From Sulfurimonadaceae bacterium (GTDB lineage Bacteria; Campylobacterota; Campylobacteria; Campylobacterales; Sulfurimonadaceae), in contig JAQUHB010000001.1 of the NCBI GenBank assembly GCA_028683835.1, positions 1 to 64,000 on the forward strand: DNA of 64,000 nucleotides, written 5' to 3'. A program made the position numbers and the translations under genes. The number at the start of each line of letters is the position of its first letter. The stretch's first letter is position 1. The notes under the pieces were generated by a model. It made no database searches. It saw nothing but the letters and a program-made list of their open reading frames with translations, and was not told the origin of the DNA. This document shows positions 53,797 through 63,309 of the stretch, one piece after another.

Positions 53797-54984
53797 ATGC
53801 TAATAACTAACGTAAAAATTTGCGATATTAATGGCGAAAGATTTGCCAATGTAAAGGTAGAAGAGGGCGTTATTACAGAGATAGCAGAGAGCAAAGAAAA
53901 TTTTGAAACTTCACTTTGTCTTATTCCCTCTTTGATCGATCTCAACGTAAGAGTCAAAGATGATGTCTTAAATTCTAAAAAAATAGAAAAACTTTCACGT
54001 AGCGCATCAAAAGGGGGAATCAAAGAACTTGTCTTAAATCCTGAGTCAACGCCAGCCATAGATGATGAGATTGTCTTGGAGTTTGTACAAAATAATGCAA
54101 TCCCAAAGGAGGGTGCAGAGATCCATTGCTCATTTAACACGATAAAAGCATCAGATGCAACGCTCAGCAATATCGCGATTTTGTTGAAAAAAGGGGCGGT
54201 TGCTCCCTTTATGAGCACTACGACACACAATAATCTTGCCATTAAAATAGCTGAATATGTGAAAATGTACAACGTCACGCTTTTTTGTAGAGCTGAAGAT
54301 AGAAGTCTCAGCAATATGGGAGTTATGACGGAGGGCGCAGTGAGTTCTCATCTAGGTCTTGCGGGTATTCCTGCTATTGGAGAACTCTTGCATGTAAGCC
54401 GTATGATTGAACTTGCGCGTTATTATGGGATCAAAGTTTTATTCAAGTCTATAGCTAATCCACGCTCTATTGAGATGATCTCTAAGGCTAAAAAAGAGGG
54501 TGTAGATGTGAGATGTGAAGTAAGTATCCATCATCTTTTACATTCGGATGAACTATGTGAAAACTTTAATACGACAGCAAAAATCTACCCTCCGCTAGCA
54601 ACGACTGAAGATATGAGATTGATGCAAGAAGCTTTGAAAAACGGCGAGATAGATATCCTTACAACTTTGCATCAGCCATCTTCACCTGTTAATAAAGAGG
54701 TCGCATTTTTTGACGCATCGTATGGATGTGAAGCCATAGAAGAAGCGCTTCCTCTTTACTATACAAAACTTGTAAAATCAAATTTTTTGAGTATGAAAGA
54801 TCTGATTCGTCTTTGTGTGAAAAATCCCGCAAAAGCAATAGGAAAACAAAGAGGAACTATTGAAGTGGGTACAAAAGATTTTGTTTTTTTTGACACGCAA
54901 AAAACATTTCATGTGAGCAACAATCAATCTCTTTATAACGGCGAAGAACTCTTTGGCGTTATAAAAAATCTCGATGAGATTTGA
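53797..54984 (+). CDS. Dihydroorotase homologue without metal ligands (non-catalytic PyrC-like)
   Basis: The 395-residue protein has the dihydroorotase TIM-barrel pattern, but the HxH motif after PSLIDL reads NVR (residues 50-52), the next metal ligand is RAED instead of HCED, and the catalytic Asp region reads TTLHQP instead of ATDHAP. HHLL is retained. It is therefore probably a non-catalytic subunit, like the pseudo-dihydroorotases that stabilise aspartate transcarbamoylase. ATG 53797 follows AAAAGGTG, so the frame from 53767 is too long. Its end overlaps ung by 11 bases. Confidence 0.85.
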   Translation: MLITNVKICDINGERFANVKVEEGVITEIAESKENFETSLCLIPSLIDLNVRVKDDVLNSKKIEKLSRSASKGGIKELVLNPESTPAIDDEIVLEFVQNNAIPKEGAEIHCSFNTIKASDATLSNIAILLKKGAVAPFMSTTTHNNLAIKIAEYVKMYNVTLFCRAEDRSLSNMGVMTEGAVSSHLGLAGIPAIGELLHVSRMIELARYYGIKVLFKSIANPRSIEMISKAKKEGVDVRCEVSIHHLLHSDELCENFNTTAKIYPPLATTEDMRLMQEALKNGEIDILTTLHQPSSPVNKEVAFFDASYGCEAIEEALPLYYTKLVKSNFLSMKDLIRLCVKNPAKAIGKQRGTIEVGTKDFVFFDTQKTFHVSNNQSLYNGEELFGVIKNLDEI

Positions 54985-55660
54985 AGAGTTACTTCATGAT
55001 AAAAGTTGGAGAGAACTTTTATCTGATGAGTTTGAAAAACCCTATATCAAAGAGCTTGAAGAATTTTTAGACGAAGAGAGAAAACATTTTCTAGTTTATC
55101 CAGAGCAGGAAAATATTTTCAACGCTTTTAATCTGACTCCTTTGGAAAATCTAAAAGTCGTTATCATCGGACAAGATCCATATCATGGAGCTTCTCAGGC
55201 TCATGGTCTTGCTTTTAGCGTGCTTGATGGTATTCCATTCCCTCCATCACTTCGTAATATTTTTACAGAGTATACGACTGATCTAAACTTATCAATGCCT
55301 GAAAAAGGGGATTTGACAGAGTGGGCAAAAGAGGGAGTTTTTTTGATAAATGCCGTTTTAACAGTACGCGCAGGAGAGCCGGCTTCTCATAAAAATAGAG
55401 GCTGGGAAAAGTTTATTCAAAAAGTGATAGAGCTTATCAATGAAAAAAAAGAGAATGTGGTTTTTATTCTTTGGGGCGCGGATGCACAGAAAAAAGCGAT
55501 GCTTATAGATGAAACAAAACATCTCATTCTAAGGGCACCACATCCATCTCCACTCTCATCTTATCGTGGATTCTTCGGTTCAAAACCCTTTTCAAAAACG
55601 AATGACTATCTTGCATGTAACCATTTAAAACAGATCGATTGGTTTTTACGAAAAAACTAG
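54974..55660 (+). CDS. ung: Uracil-DNA glycosylase
   Basis: Removes uracil from DNA. The 228-residue family 1 enzyme has the water-activating motif GQDPYHG, FPPSLRNIFTEY and HPSPLSSYRGFFGSKPF. It overlaps the upstream dihydroorotase-like gene by 11 bases, so the two are translated together. It is followed by a 97-base gap. Confidence 0.97.
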   Translation: MRFEELLHDKSWRELLSDEFEKPYIKELEEFLDEERKHFLVYPEQENIFNAFNLTPLENLKVVIIGQDPYHGASQAHGLAFSVLDGIPFPPSLRNIFTEYTTDLNLSMPEKGDLTEWAKEGVFLINAVLTVRAGEPASHKNRGWEKFIQKVIELINEKKENVVFILWGADAQKKAMLIDETKHLILRAPHPSPLSSYRGFFGSKPFSKTNDYLACNHLKQIDWFLRKN

Positions 55661-55757
55661 TAGTATATCAGTAATGTTTTGCTACTATCATAAATCAAAT
55701 TTATTATTTATGGGAATGAAACACTTTGAAATTTTTAAATTATAGAGATCTTTCATA

Positions 55758-57389
55758 TTGAATTCATCAACCAATCTTGTAGAAGTTTTACAGGAGAATT
55801 TTAACGTCGTTAATAATGACTTAAATCAGTATAAATTAATGTTAGATACGAGCTCCATTGTTTCAAAAACAGATCTTCAAGGGGCTATTACTTATGTCAA
55901 TGATGAATTTTGTAAAGCCAGCGGATATACAAGAGAAGAGCTTATAGGTAAAAAACATAGTATTATCAAGCATCCAGATACATCTAAAGAGGTGTTTAAA
56001 AGGATGTGGGAGACTATAATAAATAAAAACATTTGGTCTTCAACGATTAAAAACCGTAAAAAAAATGGTGAGAGCTACTACGTAAAAACGGTTATCATGC
56101 CTCTTTTAGACGAGTCTGAAAAAATAGTAGAATATATAGCAGCTAGAACTGATGTTACCGAATTGATGCAAAAAGATAGAATCATTCAAGAACATTTTGT
56201 AGATGAACTAACTGGGATTAAAACTAGAGCGGCACTTTTACACGATCTCCAAAGAAAACCAAATAGTTATGCTTCTTTAATACTCATCAACATAGACAGA
56301 TTCTCAGATATTAATGATTATTTTGGTTATGAGACTGGTGATGAACTTTTAAAGGTATTTGCAAAGAAACTTCAAAATGATCACAATACAGCATATAGAA
56401 TAAGTGGAGATGAGTTTGCACTCCTATGTGAACATGAACTTAACGACGATCGCAGGGATGAAATATCTTCAATGCTTATTGATCTTGAAACAAGTGAATA
56501 TCAGCTTTTTGATGAGAGTATCTCTATTTTTCTATCATGTGGAGTCTCTTATAGTAAAAAGAGTGACTTATATAAGCTTGCACATATCGCTTTGAAAAAA
56601 AATAGAAACTCGAATGAAGCGGTTACTTATTATAATGACAATAAAGATCTTGAAGATAAAGTAAGAGAAAACCTTGATGTCATCTTTAGGATAAAAGAGG
56701 GGCTCAAACATGATAGATTTACCCCATTTTTTCAAGGCATAGTCGATAATAAAACAAAGAAGATCGTCAAATATGAATCACTCATTCGTTTAAAATGTGA
56801 TGATGGAAAAATTGAATCTCCGTTTTTCTTCTTAGAACATGCAAAAAAGTCAAAACTCTATACAAAACTCACACAAGTGATGATTCAAAAAATTTTCGAA
56901 AAGTTTGCAGATCTTGAATATGAGTTTTCCATAAATCTACTTTTACAAGATATTGAGTCACCTAAAGTCATGAAATGTTTAACAGATAATCTGGAAAAAT
57001 ATAAATGTGGGAATAGAGTTGTTTTGGAGATAGTCGAGTCTGAGGGAATTTATAATTTTGACCTTGTTTCTAAGTTTATAACTATGGTTAAAAATTATGG
57101 ATGTAAGATAGCAATTGATGATTTTGGAACAGGATATTCGAATTTTAGTTACTTGGCAAAACTTGATATTGATTATATTAAAATAGATGGCTCTTTGATA
57201 AAGGATATTGACAAAGATCTAGCACAGATGGCAACTGTTGAAAGTATCTTGCATTTTGCAAAGAAGATGTGTATCAAAACAATTGCCGAATATGTAGAGA
57301 ATGAAGTTATATATGATATCTTATGCGGTTTAGATGTGGATTTTTCTCAAGGCTATTATTTCTCAAAGCCCCAAGAGGAGCTTCTTTAG
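55758..57389 (+). CDS. Soluble PAS-GGDEF-EAL protein
   Basis: A 543-residue protein without TM segments. An Aer-like PAS domain (IVSKTDLQGAITYVNDEF, ELIGKKHSIIKHPDT) precedes GGDEF and EAL domains. The GGDEF motif reads SGDEF and the I-site is absent, so cyclase activity is doubtful; EAL keeps the Glu (ESL), FSINLL, DDFGTGYSN and a Glu near AEYVE, so it is probably a phosphodiesterase. Start is TTG at 55758; the next ATG is at codon 28, within the PAS domain. Its stop overlaps that of the convergent Cache-CheW gene (TTAG). Confidence 0.88.
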   Translation: MNSSTNLVEVLQENFNVVNNDLNQYKLMLDTSSIVSKTDLQGAITYVNDEFCKASGYTREELIGKKHSIIKHPDTSKEVFKRMWETIINKNIWSSTIKNRKKNGESYYVKTVIMPLLDESEKIVEYIAARTDVTELMQKDRIIQEHFVDELTGIKTRAALLHDLQRKPNSYASLILINIDRFSDINDYFGYETGDELLKVFAKKLQNDHNTAYRISGDEFALLCEHELNDDRRDEISSMLIDLETSEYQLFDESISIFLSCGVSYSKKSDLYKLAHIALKKNRNSNEAVTYYNDNKDLEDKVRENLDVIFRIKEGLKHDRFTPFFQGIVDNKTKKIVKYESLIRLKCDDGKIESPFFFLEHAKKSKLYTKLTQVMIQKIFEKFADLEYEFSINLLLQDIESPKVMKCLTDNLEKYKCGNRVVLEIVESEGIYNFDLVSKFITMVKNYGCKIAIDDFGTGYSNFSYLAKLDIDYIKIDGSLIKDIDKDLAQMATVESILHFAKKMCIKTIAEYVENEVIYDILCGLDVDFSQGYYFSKPQEELL

Positions 57390-59998
57390 AGTTTTATTTG
57401 TTTATGCAGCATTCTATTTTGTTCTGGACTTACAAGTTCTTTGATGATCTTCTCTACAGAAAGTAAAGAGAGGACATTTTTTGAGCTGGTATGTTTTTCA
57501 AAAAAGATAACACTCTCTACTAAAGTCCCATCTCCTATAATCTCACTATTGAGATTTTTTATATTATCGGTGAGTATTTCTGGAATCTCTTCTAAGCTGT
57601 TGATGAAAATTCCCAAGTAGTGCTCTGGATCTCCATATTTGATAATAATTATCTCTTTATACTCATCGTGTATCTCTTCTTGGAGAAATTTTTTGATATC
57701 TATCACCATTACCGCTTGATCATTATAAATAAGTGTTCCTTTAAAGTGATGATTTGGATCTATCGTAATTGTTGTTTTAAGTTCACTTACATGTACAGCT
57801 TCGACTATACTTTGAGCATCGATACCTAACCACTGATCTCCAATCATAAATGTTGCAATATCTCGAGTGTGTTCACTGTGCTCAAATTGAAGCTCATTAG
57901 AAATCAAAAATCTAGTTTCATTTTCTAATATTACATTGCTAACATCACTGATATATGAGAAAAATAGCGTGTAAATATCATTAATATAAGCATCACTTTT
58001 ACTCTTATATTCACGATATCCTTTTGAACATTTAACACCAAGCGCATAATATTTATCATCATAAATAATAATTTCACTTGTGGATTCTCCAGCATTTAAA
58101 GAGAAATAACTACTGTCAATATTTAAAAATGTTCCAATCTGATGCTTTTCATAGTTAGATGAAACAATCATCATATCTTTTGTGGCTATTGTTGCAAAAA
58201 CTCCATCCATAGTTGTTCCATCACTTTGTTTAGGAAGAGCTTCTTCTATCATTGTTGCAAATTGTTGTGATGAATCAAACACTATGCCAATACCACCTAA
58301 AACTTTTGTCTCATCCAAAGAGCTAATGGCAGCATTATAGATATAAGTATACTCATGATTATAGAGCTCACTGCTGGTAAAGTCACTTACACAATATTGT
58401 GAAGAATCTGAAAGTTTGAGGCTCTTTTCTACCCAGTTATGTGAGAGTTTTTTTCCAATAAGGTAAGATTTATCTTGCTTTGAAACTGCTACAATCGTTC
58501 CTGAGAGATCATAAATAAAAAGATTACTGTAAACTGTATATAGATCATTGATATAGCTTAAAATGTCATTCATTCGTTTTGTATCGTTAGCACTTATTTG
58601 GGTTGTGTTTAAGATTTTACGAAATTCGGATGTAAGCGCCCACCATCTACAATCATTCGCTCTTTCATAAAGGTTTCTGTCCATGATGTCCACGATGAGA
58701 TCTGCATAAAAAACACTGTCACCTAAGATAATTGTCTTTGTCAGATTTGCGATAGATGAGCCTATGATATTTTTCGTATTTTCACCAGTTGTTTTAATCT
58801 CTTGCATTAATGCTTTGGAAAACTGTTTATTGTGATTTTGTCTACTTCCTTGTTTGATAGTGCCATTCCAAATTGCACGATTAAGATTTTTTTGAATACT
58901 GTTTGCTTGTATTGGAATATTTTTGAGTGCTTCACTAAAACGTTCTCCATTTTGAAGGATAGAAAGAAGTAGGTCTTGTGACATCTCAAAATCATCCTCT
59001 TTTGTATCATCAAAAGCATGATCGATCGGTACCATAATATGTCCAACCCATCCAAGCCCAAAAAAATCTTGATAACCGTTTGTTTTTTTACTTTTTGCAA
59101 TATAATCTCTTCCGCCAAAAGTTACAATCTTAAATCTATCATCTAAAATGATTTCAAGTTTTGCGCCAATTGGAATCTGATAAATATCACTTGATGCGAT
59201 AACAAAACCATCTTTATCTAAAAGTGTAATTGCCTCTTTTTTCTCTTTGTTTACAAGATTTTTAAATATCCCATCCATCTCATCTTGAAACTTGAAACAT
59301 AAGCACAGCAGACCTAAAACTTGAGAATTTTGATTATTATCTTTTGTAACTTTGTATGAATAAACAAGAGATTTTTCATAATGAGGTAGAAAATCGTGGT
59401 ATCTATAAGTTTCAACATACTCTTTATTGGTCGTTAAAACCTCTTTGAAGAGAGGGTCGTAAGATTTTGAAATATCTACACGAGTATCTAAATTTGCAAG
59501 AATCTCTCCACTTGGACTCATAAGTATAATATCAAAGTAAACACTGTATTTATTTATATACTCTTGAAATCTTTTTTTAAGGGGATTGAGTGCATTTGTA
59601 TATGATGATGTATATTTTGTCGGGTTATTGATAAGAAAGTTTCTTATATCATCATCCGTTGCTAAAAAACCTATATCTGCTGTTCGTTCAAAGAGATTTC
59701 TAATGACAATATCTACTGCAACTTGAGCTTTAAAATTCATTTCGCTTATATTTTTATTTAAGAGTTCTGCAGCTAAATGGTTTATTAATTCTGATGAAAG
59801 TGTTGTAAAATTATTTTTTATCTCACTCATATTGACACCCGCATCACCTAGTTGGCTTAAAAGTGAAAGCGTATTCCAGTTATTGCTCAGATCATGAAGC
59901 ATCTCTCGGTTGTTCTCTACTTGTTCCATATGTTTTATGAAAGGTACTATCTCTTTTGTTATTTGAATATCTTTGTATCTGTAATAATCTTTTTGCAT
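57386..59998 (-). CDS. Soluble double-Cache protein with C-terminal CheW domain
   Basis: An 870-residue protein with no signal peptide or TM helix. Two similar sensor modules of the Cache type (about 85-330 and 430-665) each begin with a repeated stretch, RNLFERTADIGFLATD and RNLYERANDCRWWALT. A CheW-like domain (about 712-855, DIATFMIGDQWLGID) ends the protein. CheW couples receptors to CheA, so this looks like a cytoplasmic sensor-adaptor that could feed a signal directly to the chemotaxis array without a receptor. Cache domains are normally extracellular, so a soluble pair is unusual. Confidence 0.85.
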   Translation of the reverse strand: MQKDYYRYKDIQITKEIVPFIKHMEQVENNREMLHDLSNNWNTLSLLSQLGDAGVNMSEIKNNFTTLSSELINHLAAELLNKNISEMNFKAQVAVDIVIRNLFERTADIGFLATDDDIRNFLINNPTKYTSSYTNALNPLKKRFQEYINKYSVYFDIILMSPSGEILANLDTRVDISKSYDPLFKEVLTTNKEYVETYRYHDFLPHYEKSLVYSYKVTKDNNQNSQVLGLLCLCFKFQDEMDGIFKNLVNKEKKEAITLLDKDGFVIASSDIYQIPIGAKLEIILDDRFKIVTFGGRDYIAKSKKTNGYQDFFGLGWVGHIMVPIDHAFDDTKEDDFEMSQDLLLSILQNGERFSEALKNIPIQANSIQKNLNRAIWNGTIKQGSRQNHNKQFSKALMQEIKTTGENTKNIIGSSIANLTKTIILGDSVFYADLIVDIMDRNLYERANDCRWWALTSEFRKILNTTQISANDTKRMNDILSYINDLYTVYSNLFIYDLSGTIVAVSKQDKSYLIGKKLSHNWVEKSLKLSDSSQYCVSDFTSSELYNHEYTYIYNAAISSLDETKVLGGIGIVFDSSQQFATMIEEALPKQSDGTTMDGVFATIATKDMMIVSSNYEKHQIGTFLNIDSSYFSLNAGESTSEIIIYDDKYYALGVKCSKGYREYKSKSDAYINDIYTLFFSYISDVSNVILENETRFLISNELQFEHSEHTRDIATFMIGDQWLGIDAQSIVEAVHVSELKTTITIDPNHHFKGTLIYNDQAVMVIDIKKFLQEEIHDEYKEIIIIKYGDPEHYLGIFINSLEEIPEILTDNIKNLNSEIIGDGTLVESVIFFEKHTSSKNVLSLLSVEKIIKELVSPEQNRMLHKQIKL

Positions 59999-60158
59999 TT
60001 TCTAATATCTTTCTTGATAAATTTATAGAAAAAGTTTATATGATTTTTTTGATTATTCAGATGATGAAATGATTGAAAAATAATCACTTGCTTGTCAAAA
60101 TTAGAAATAAGTTGGATATATTTTACACAATTTAAAGATGAGTTTGTAAAAGTTTAGT

Positions 60159-60186
60159 TTATAAAGCTCCAATAGGAACTTTATAA
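60159..60186 (-). terminator. Hairpin terminator of htpG
   Basis: TTATAAAGTTCC and GGAGCTTTATAA (minus strand) form a 12-base stem with one G-T pair around TATT. The htpG stop codon lies in the first arm. A T-rich stretch follows. Confidence 0.6.
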
Positions 60187-62073
60187 GGCTTTAGCCATGA
60201 TACGGTTAAGTTTAGTGATGAATGAAGGAATATCATCTATTTCCATACCGTTGAAGAGTTTTGCTTGATCGAGTAGCACATGAGCTGCATCATTTATCAA
60301 ATTTGCATCAGCTGAATCTTTGAGCTTTTTGATCAGTTCATGATTTGGATTGATTTGTAAGATCGGTTTTGGCATTGGGATATCGTTGCCTTGTCCCATT
60401 TGTCTCATCATCTGAGCCATCATGTAAGATGGATCTTCTTTGTCCTCTTTGAGTGCGACGGCAGAATCTGTAAGATCGAATGTAACTTGAACCTCTTTTA
60501 TCTCTTCACCAAGAGTATTTTTAATCTCTTTTGAAAGAAGATCAAACTCTTTTTGGCTTTCCTCTTTTGCTTTTACATCTTCTTCATTTTCATCAAATTT
60601 TGCATCCGTAACATTGATGAGTTTATATTCTTTATACTCATGTACCATCGGGAAAACGATAGTATCTACTTCTTCGTTTAGGATTAAAACATCAAGACCT
60701 TTTGCTTTAAATCTTTCAAGTGCAGGATTATTTTTAAGCATGCTAACAGATGATTTTGCTGTAATGTAATAGATCTCTTTTTTCTCTTCAGAAATATTTT
60801 TCACGAAATCTTCCAAAGCTACTTTATCATCAGAAGTAAGAGTGCTAAATCTTAAAAGATCCAAGATTCTTTCACGGTTTCCATGATCTGAATAAAGTCC
60901 CTCTTTTAAAACATTTCCAAACTCTTTAATAAATTCAGCATATTTTTGAGCATCATTTTTAGCCATTTTTGAAAGCTCTGACAATACTTTTTTCACTGAA
61001 GCATTTTTGATTTTTGCTAAAACTGCATTGTTTTGAAGGATCTCACGACTCACGTTGAGTGGAAGATCTTTTGAATCGATCACACCTTTTAAGAAGCGTA
61101 AATATGTTGGCATAAGTTCTTTTTCATCATCAGTGATAAATACGCGGTTAATATAAAGTTTGATGCCCGCTTGATAATCGACTCTATACATATCCATAGG
61201 TGCTTTTGATGGAACATAAAAGAGAGTTGTGTACTCGATAGCGCCTTCAGCTTTGTTATGCATCCAAAGAAGAGGATCAGTTGAATCATGTGCAATACTC
61301 TTATAAAAATCTTTGTATTCTTCATCACTGATATCTGATTTGGAGATTGTCCAAAGTGCATTTGCTTTATTGATCTGTTCATTTTGGATTTCAGTTTTGG
61401 AAGGCTCAATCTCTTCACCCTCATCATCTTTTTTTGCTGCAATATATTTTTCTTTATCCATAAAGATTGGAAATGGGATATGGTTTGAGTATTTTTCAAC
61501 AATGCTTGAGATCCTATACTCTTCTAAAAATTCACCCTCATCATCATTGAGGTGAAGAACGATCGTTGTTCCATGTCCATCGCGAGTAGAAGGTTCTAGA
61601 TCAAACTCTCCATCTCCCGCACTTGTCCAGATAAAAGCTTGTTCTTCACCGGCTTTTTTACTAATAACTTCGACTTTATGAGCGACCATAAATGCAGCAT
61701 AAAAACCAACACCAAACTGACCGATAAGTTTTGAATCTTTTTTCTGATCGCCGCTGAGACTTTCAATGAATGCTTTTGTGCCTGATTTTGCGATGGTACC
61801 GATGTTGCTGATTAAGTCAGCTTCATTCATACCGATACCGCTGTCTATAAGTGTTAAAGTTTTATTTTCTTTGTCTAATTTGATATCTATGCGAGGATTA
61901 AATGATACATTTTTATATTTTTCTTCTGTAAGAACGAGCATATTTAGTTTGTCTAAAGCATCTGAACCGTTTGAGATAAGTTCACGTAAAAAAATCTCTT
62001 TATTTGAGTACAAAGAGTGGATCATAAGTTGTAAGATTTGATTTGCTTCGGTTTGAAACTGATGTTTTGCCAT
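60181..62073 (-). CDS. htpG: Molecular chaperone HtpG (Hsp90)
   Basis: ATP-dependent chaperone. N-terminal GHKL ATPase with ELISNGSDALDK, DSGIGM and GQFGVGFYAAF; middle domain with RRVFITDD-like NRVFITDD and GVIDSKDLPLNVSRE; C-terminal dimerisation domain with MRQMGQGN. The longest frame begins at 62112, but ATG 62073 (MAKHQFQTE) follows AAAAGGAA at the right distance, giving 630 residues, a usual length. A hairpin follows the stop. Confidence 0.97.
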   Translation of the reverse strand: MAKHQFQTEANQILQLMIHSLYSNKEIFLRELISNGSDALDKLNMLVLTEEKYKNVSFNPRIDIKLDKENKTLTLIDSGIGMNEADLISNIGTIAKSGTKAFIESLSGDQKKDSKLIGQFGVGFYAAFMVAHKVEVISKKAGEEQAFIWTSAGDGEFDLEPSTRDGHGTTIVLHLNDDEGEFLEEYRISSIVEKYSNHIPFPIFMDKEKYIAAKKDDEGEEIEPSKTEIQNEQINKANALWTISKSDISDEEYKDFYKSIAHDSTDPLLWMHNKAEGAIEYTTLFYVPSKAPMDMYRVDYQAGIKLYINRVFITDDEKELMPTYLRFLKGVIDSKDLPLNVSREILQNNAVLAKIKNASVKKVLSELSKMAKNDAQKYAEFIKEFGNVLKEGLYSDHGNRERILDLLRFSTLTSDDKVALEDFVKNISEEKKEIYYITAKSSVSMLKNNPALERFKAKGLDVLILNEEVDTIVFPMVHEYKEYKLINVTDAKFDENEEDVKAKEESQKEFDLLSKEIKNTLGEEIKEVQVTFDLTDSAVALKEDKEDPSYMMAQMMRQMGQGNDIPMPKPILQINPNHELIKKLKDSADANLINDAAHVLLDQAKLFNGMEIDDIPSFITKLNRIMAKAL

Positions 62074-62146
62074 AGGTATTCCTTTTTTATAAGTTGAGTC
62101 GCATTGTATCAAAAAAAGGTAAATGTATGCAAGTGCTATCAGTATG

Positions 62147-62167
62147 CTTTAGTCAAATAGACTAAAG
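62147..62167. terminator. Hairpin after the receiver-Hpt gene
   Basis: CTTTAGTC and GACTAAAG pair perfectly around AAATA, between the end of the receiver-Hpt gene and the start of htpG. There is no T run, so its strength is unclear. Confidence 0.5.
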
Positions 62168-62172
62168 TGTGT

Positions 62173-63255
62173 TTAGTGCAAGTATGATTTTATCTCATTT
62201 ATAAGAGTAGAAAGGTTATTTGTAAACTCTTCTTCGATTGTAAAAAACTGTTCCCTTAAATCATGATTTAAGATTTCTCTAAACTTCGTTGCGATTTCGG
62301 AGAGTTTATCAGCACCGATATTCGCTGAAATTCCAGAAATATCTAAAAGCAGTTTTTTGATGGCATCTGTATCTTCTTTGAGCATTAATGACTTGATATT
62401 TTGATTTGCATCTTGATACATACTTAAACACTCTAAGAGTATCTCTTTATAAAGTTTAACGTCACCACCACAAATTTCAATTCCTTCATTGATATGTAAA
62501 AGAGCCTTCTCGTCCACAGCGGCAGAAGCAGATTCTTGATCATTTATTATGTCAATATAGCAATAAAGAATATCATAAAGCTTTTCTACTTTTAAAGGTT
62601 TTTCAAGATACTCCTGCATCCCTGAATTCTTCATTTTTTTGATATCATCAACTGCAGTATCACCGCTAAGGGCTACGACTAAGAGATGATCAAGTGACTT
62701 ATCTGCTCGTATACGCTTTGTTGCCTCAAAACCATCTACAATGGGCATATGGGCATCCATTAAAACTATATAAATACTTTTATCATATTTTAGAATGTCA
62801 AGTGCTTCTTGGCCATTATCAGCCATGATTATATCGATACCTGAATCGCCAAGCATACCATTGATAACTTTTTGGTTAATGATATTATCTTCTGCAATAA
62901 GGAGTTTTGAACCTGCAAATATTTTAAAGCTATCTTTGGTAATGGCTCCATGAAGTGCTAATTCTCTTCGTTTTGGAATTATCATTTGCGAAGGTTGTGA
63001 AGTTTTTACACTCTCAGTCGTTTCTATAGCTAAGTTTTCTTTTTTTAGCTCTTCACTTTTTACAGGATTCTTTGTCTGCTCAGCTTGTGCGGAATGTCTA
63101 GTTTTACTTACATTTGTTTGCTCATGAACCATTAAATCTTTTGGATGGTCTTTTTTTTGTTTAAAAATAACAATAAGTAAGAGAATAAACACTCCAGTGA
63201 TAATGGCAATAGCTTCACCAGCATATGTCGTTAAAAGTTGATTCACACCATCCAT
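62173..63255 (-). CDS. Membrane-anchored receiver protein with degenerate Hpt domain
   Basis: A 360-residue protein. N-terminal TM helix (about 13-31), a polar linker of about 80 residues, a receiver domain at about 116-235 with ED pair at 122-123, phospho-Asp167 (VLMDAHMP) and Lys219 (EKPLK), and a C-terminal Hpt-like helical bundle. In Hpt proteins the phospho-His sits in HxLKG; here the sequence is LDISG (304-308), so the His is Leu and the Lys is Ser. The domain cannot pass phosphate and may instead be a binding part. No kinase is attached; it looks like the C-terminal part of a hybrid kinase anchored alone. Confidence 0.85.
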   Translation of the reverse strand: MDGVNQLLTTYAGEAIAIITGVFILLLIVIFKQKKDHPKDLMVHEQTNVSKTRHSAQAEQTKNPVKSEELKKENLAIETTESVKTSQPSQMIIPKRRELALHGAITKDSFKIFAGSKLLIAEDNIINQKVINGMLGDSGIDIIMADNGQEALDILKYDKSIYIVLMDAHMPIVDGFEATKRIRADKSLDHLLVVALSGDTAVDDIKKMKNSGMQEYLEKPLKVEKLYDILYCYIDIINDQESASAAVDEKALLHINEGIEICGGDVKLYKEILLECLSMYQDANQNIKSLMLKEDTDAIKKLLLDISGISANIGADKLSEIATKFREILNHDLREQFFTIEEEFTNNLSTLINEIKSYLH

Positions 63256-63309
63256 GATTTTTCCTTTTTTTATTACGTTGCTATATCATAAACTCTTTTT
63301 TCTTAAACT

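Noticed and set aside
53754-54314. Long open frame antisense to the dihydroorotase-like gene
   Set aside because: Ser/Leu-rich translation without known motifs, no ribosome-binding site; it mirrors the codon pattern of the true gene.
55689-55712. CATAAAT/ATTTATG inverted repeat between ung and the PAS-GGDEF-EAL gene
   Set aside because: Weak AT-only stem without a T run; too common in AT-rich DNA to call a terminator.
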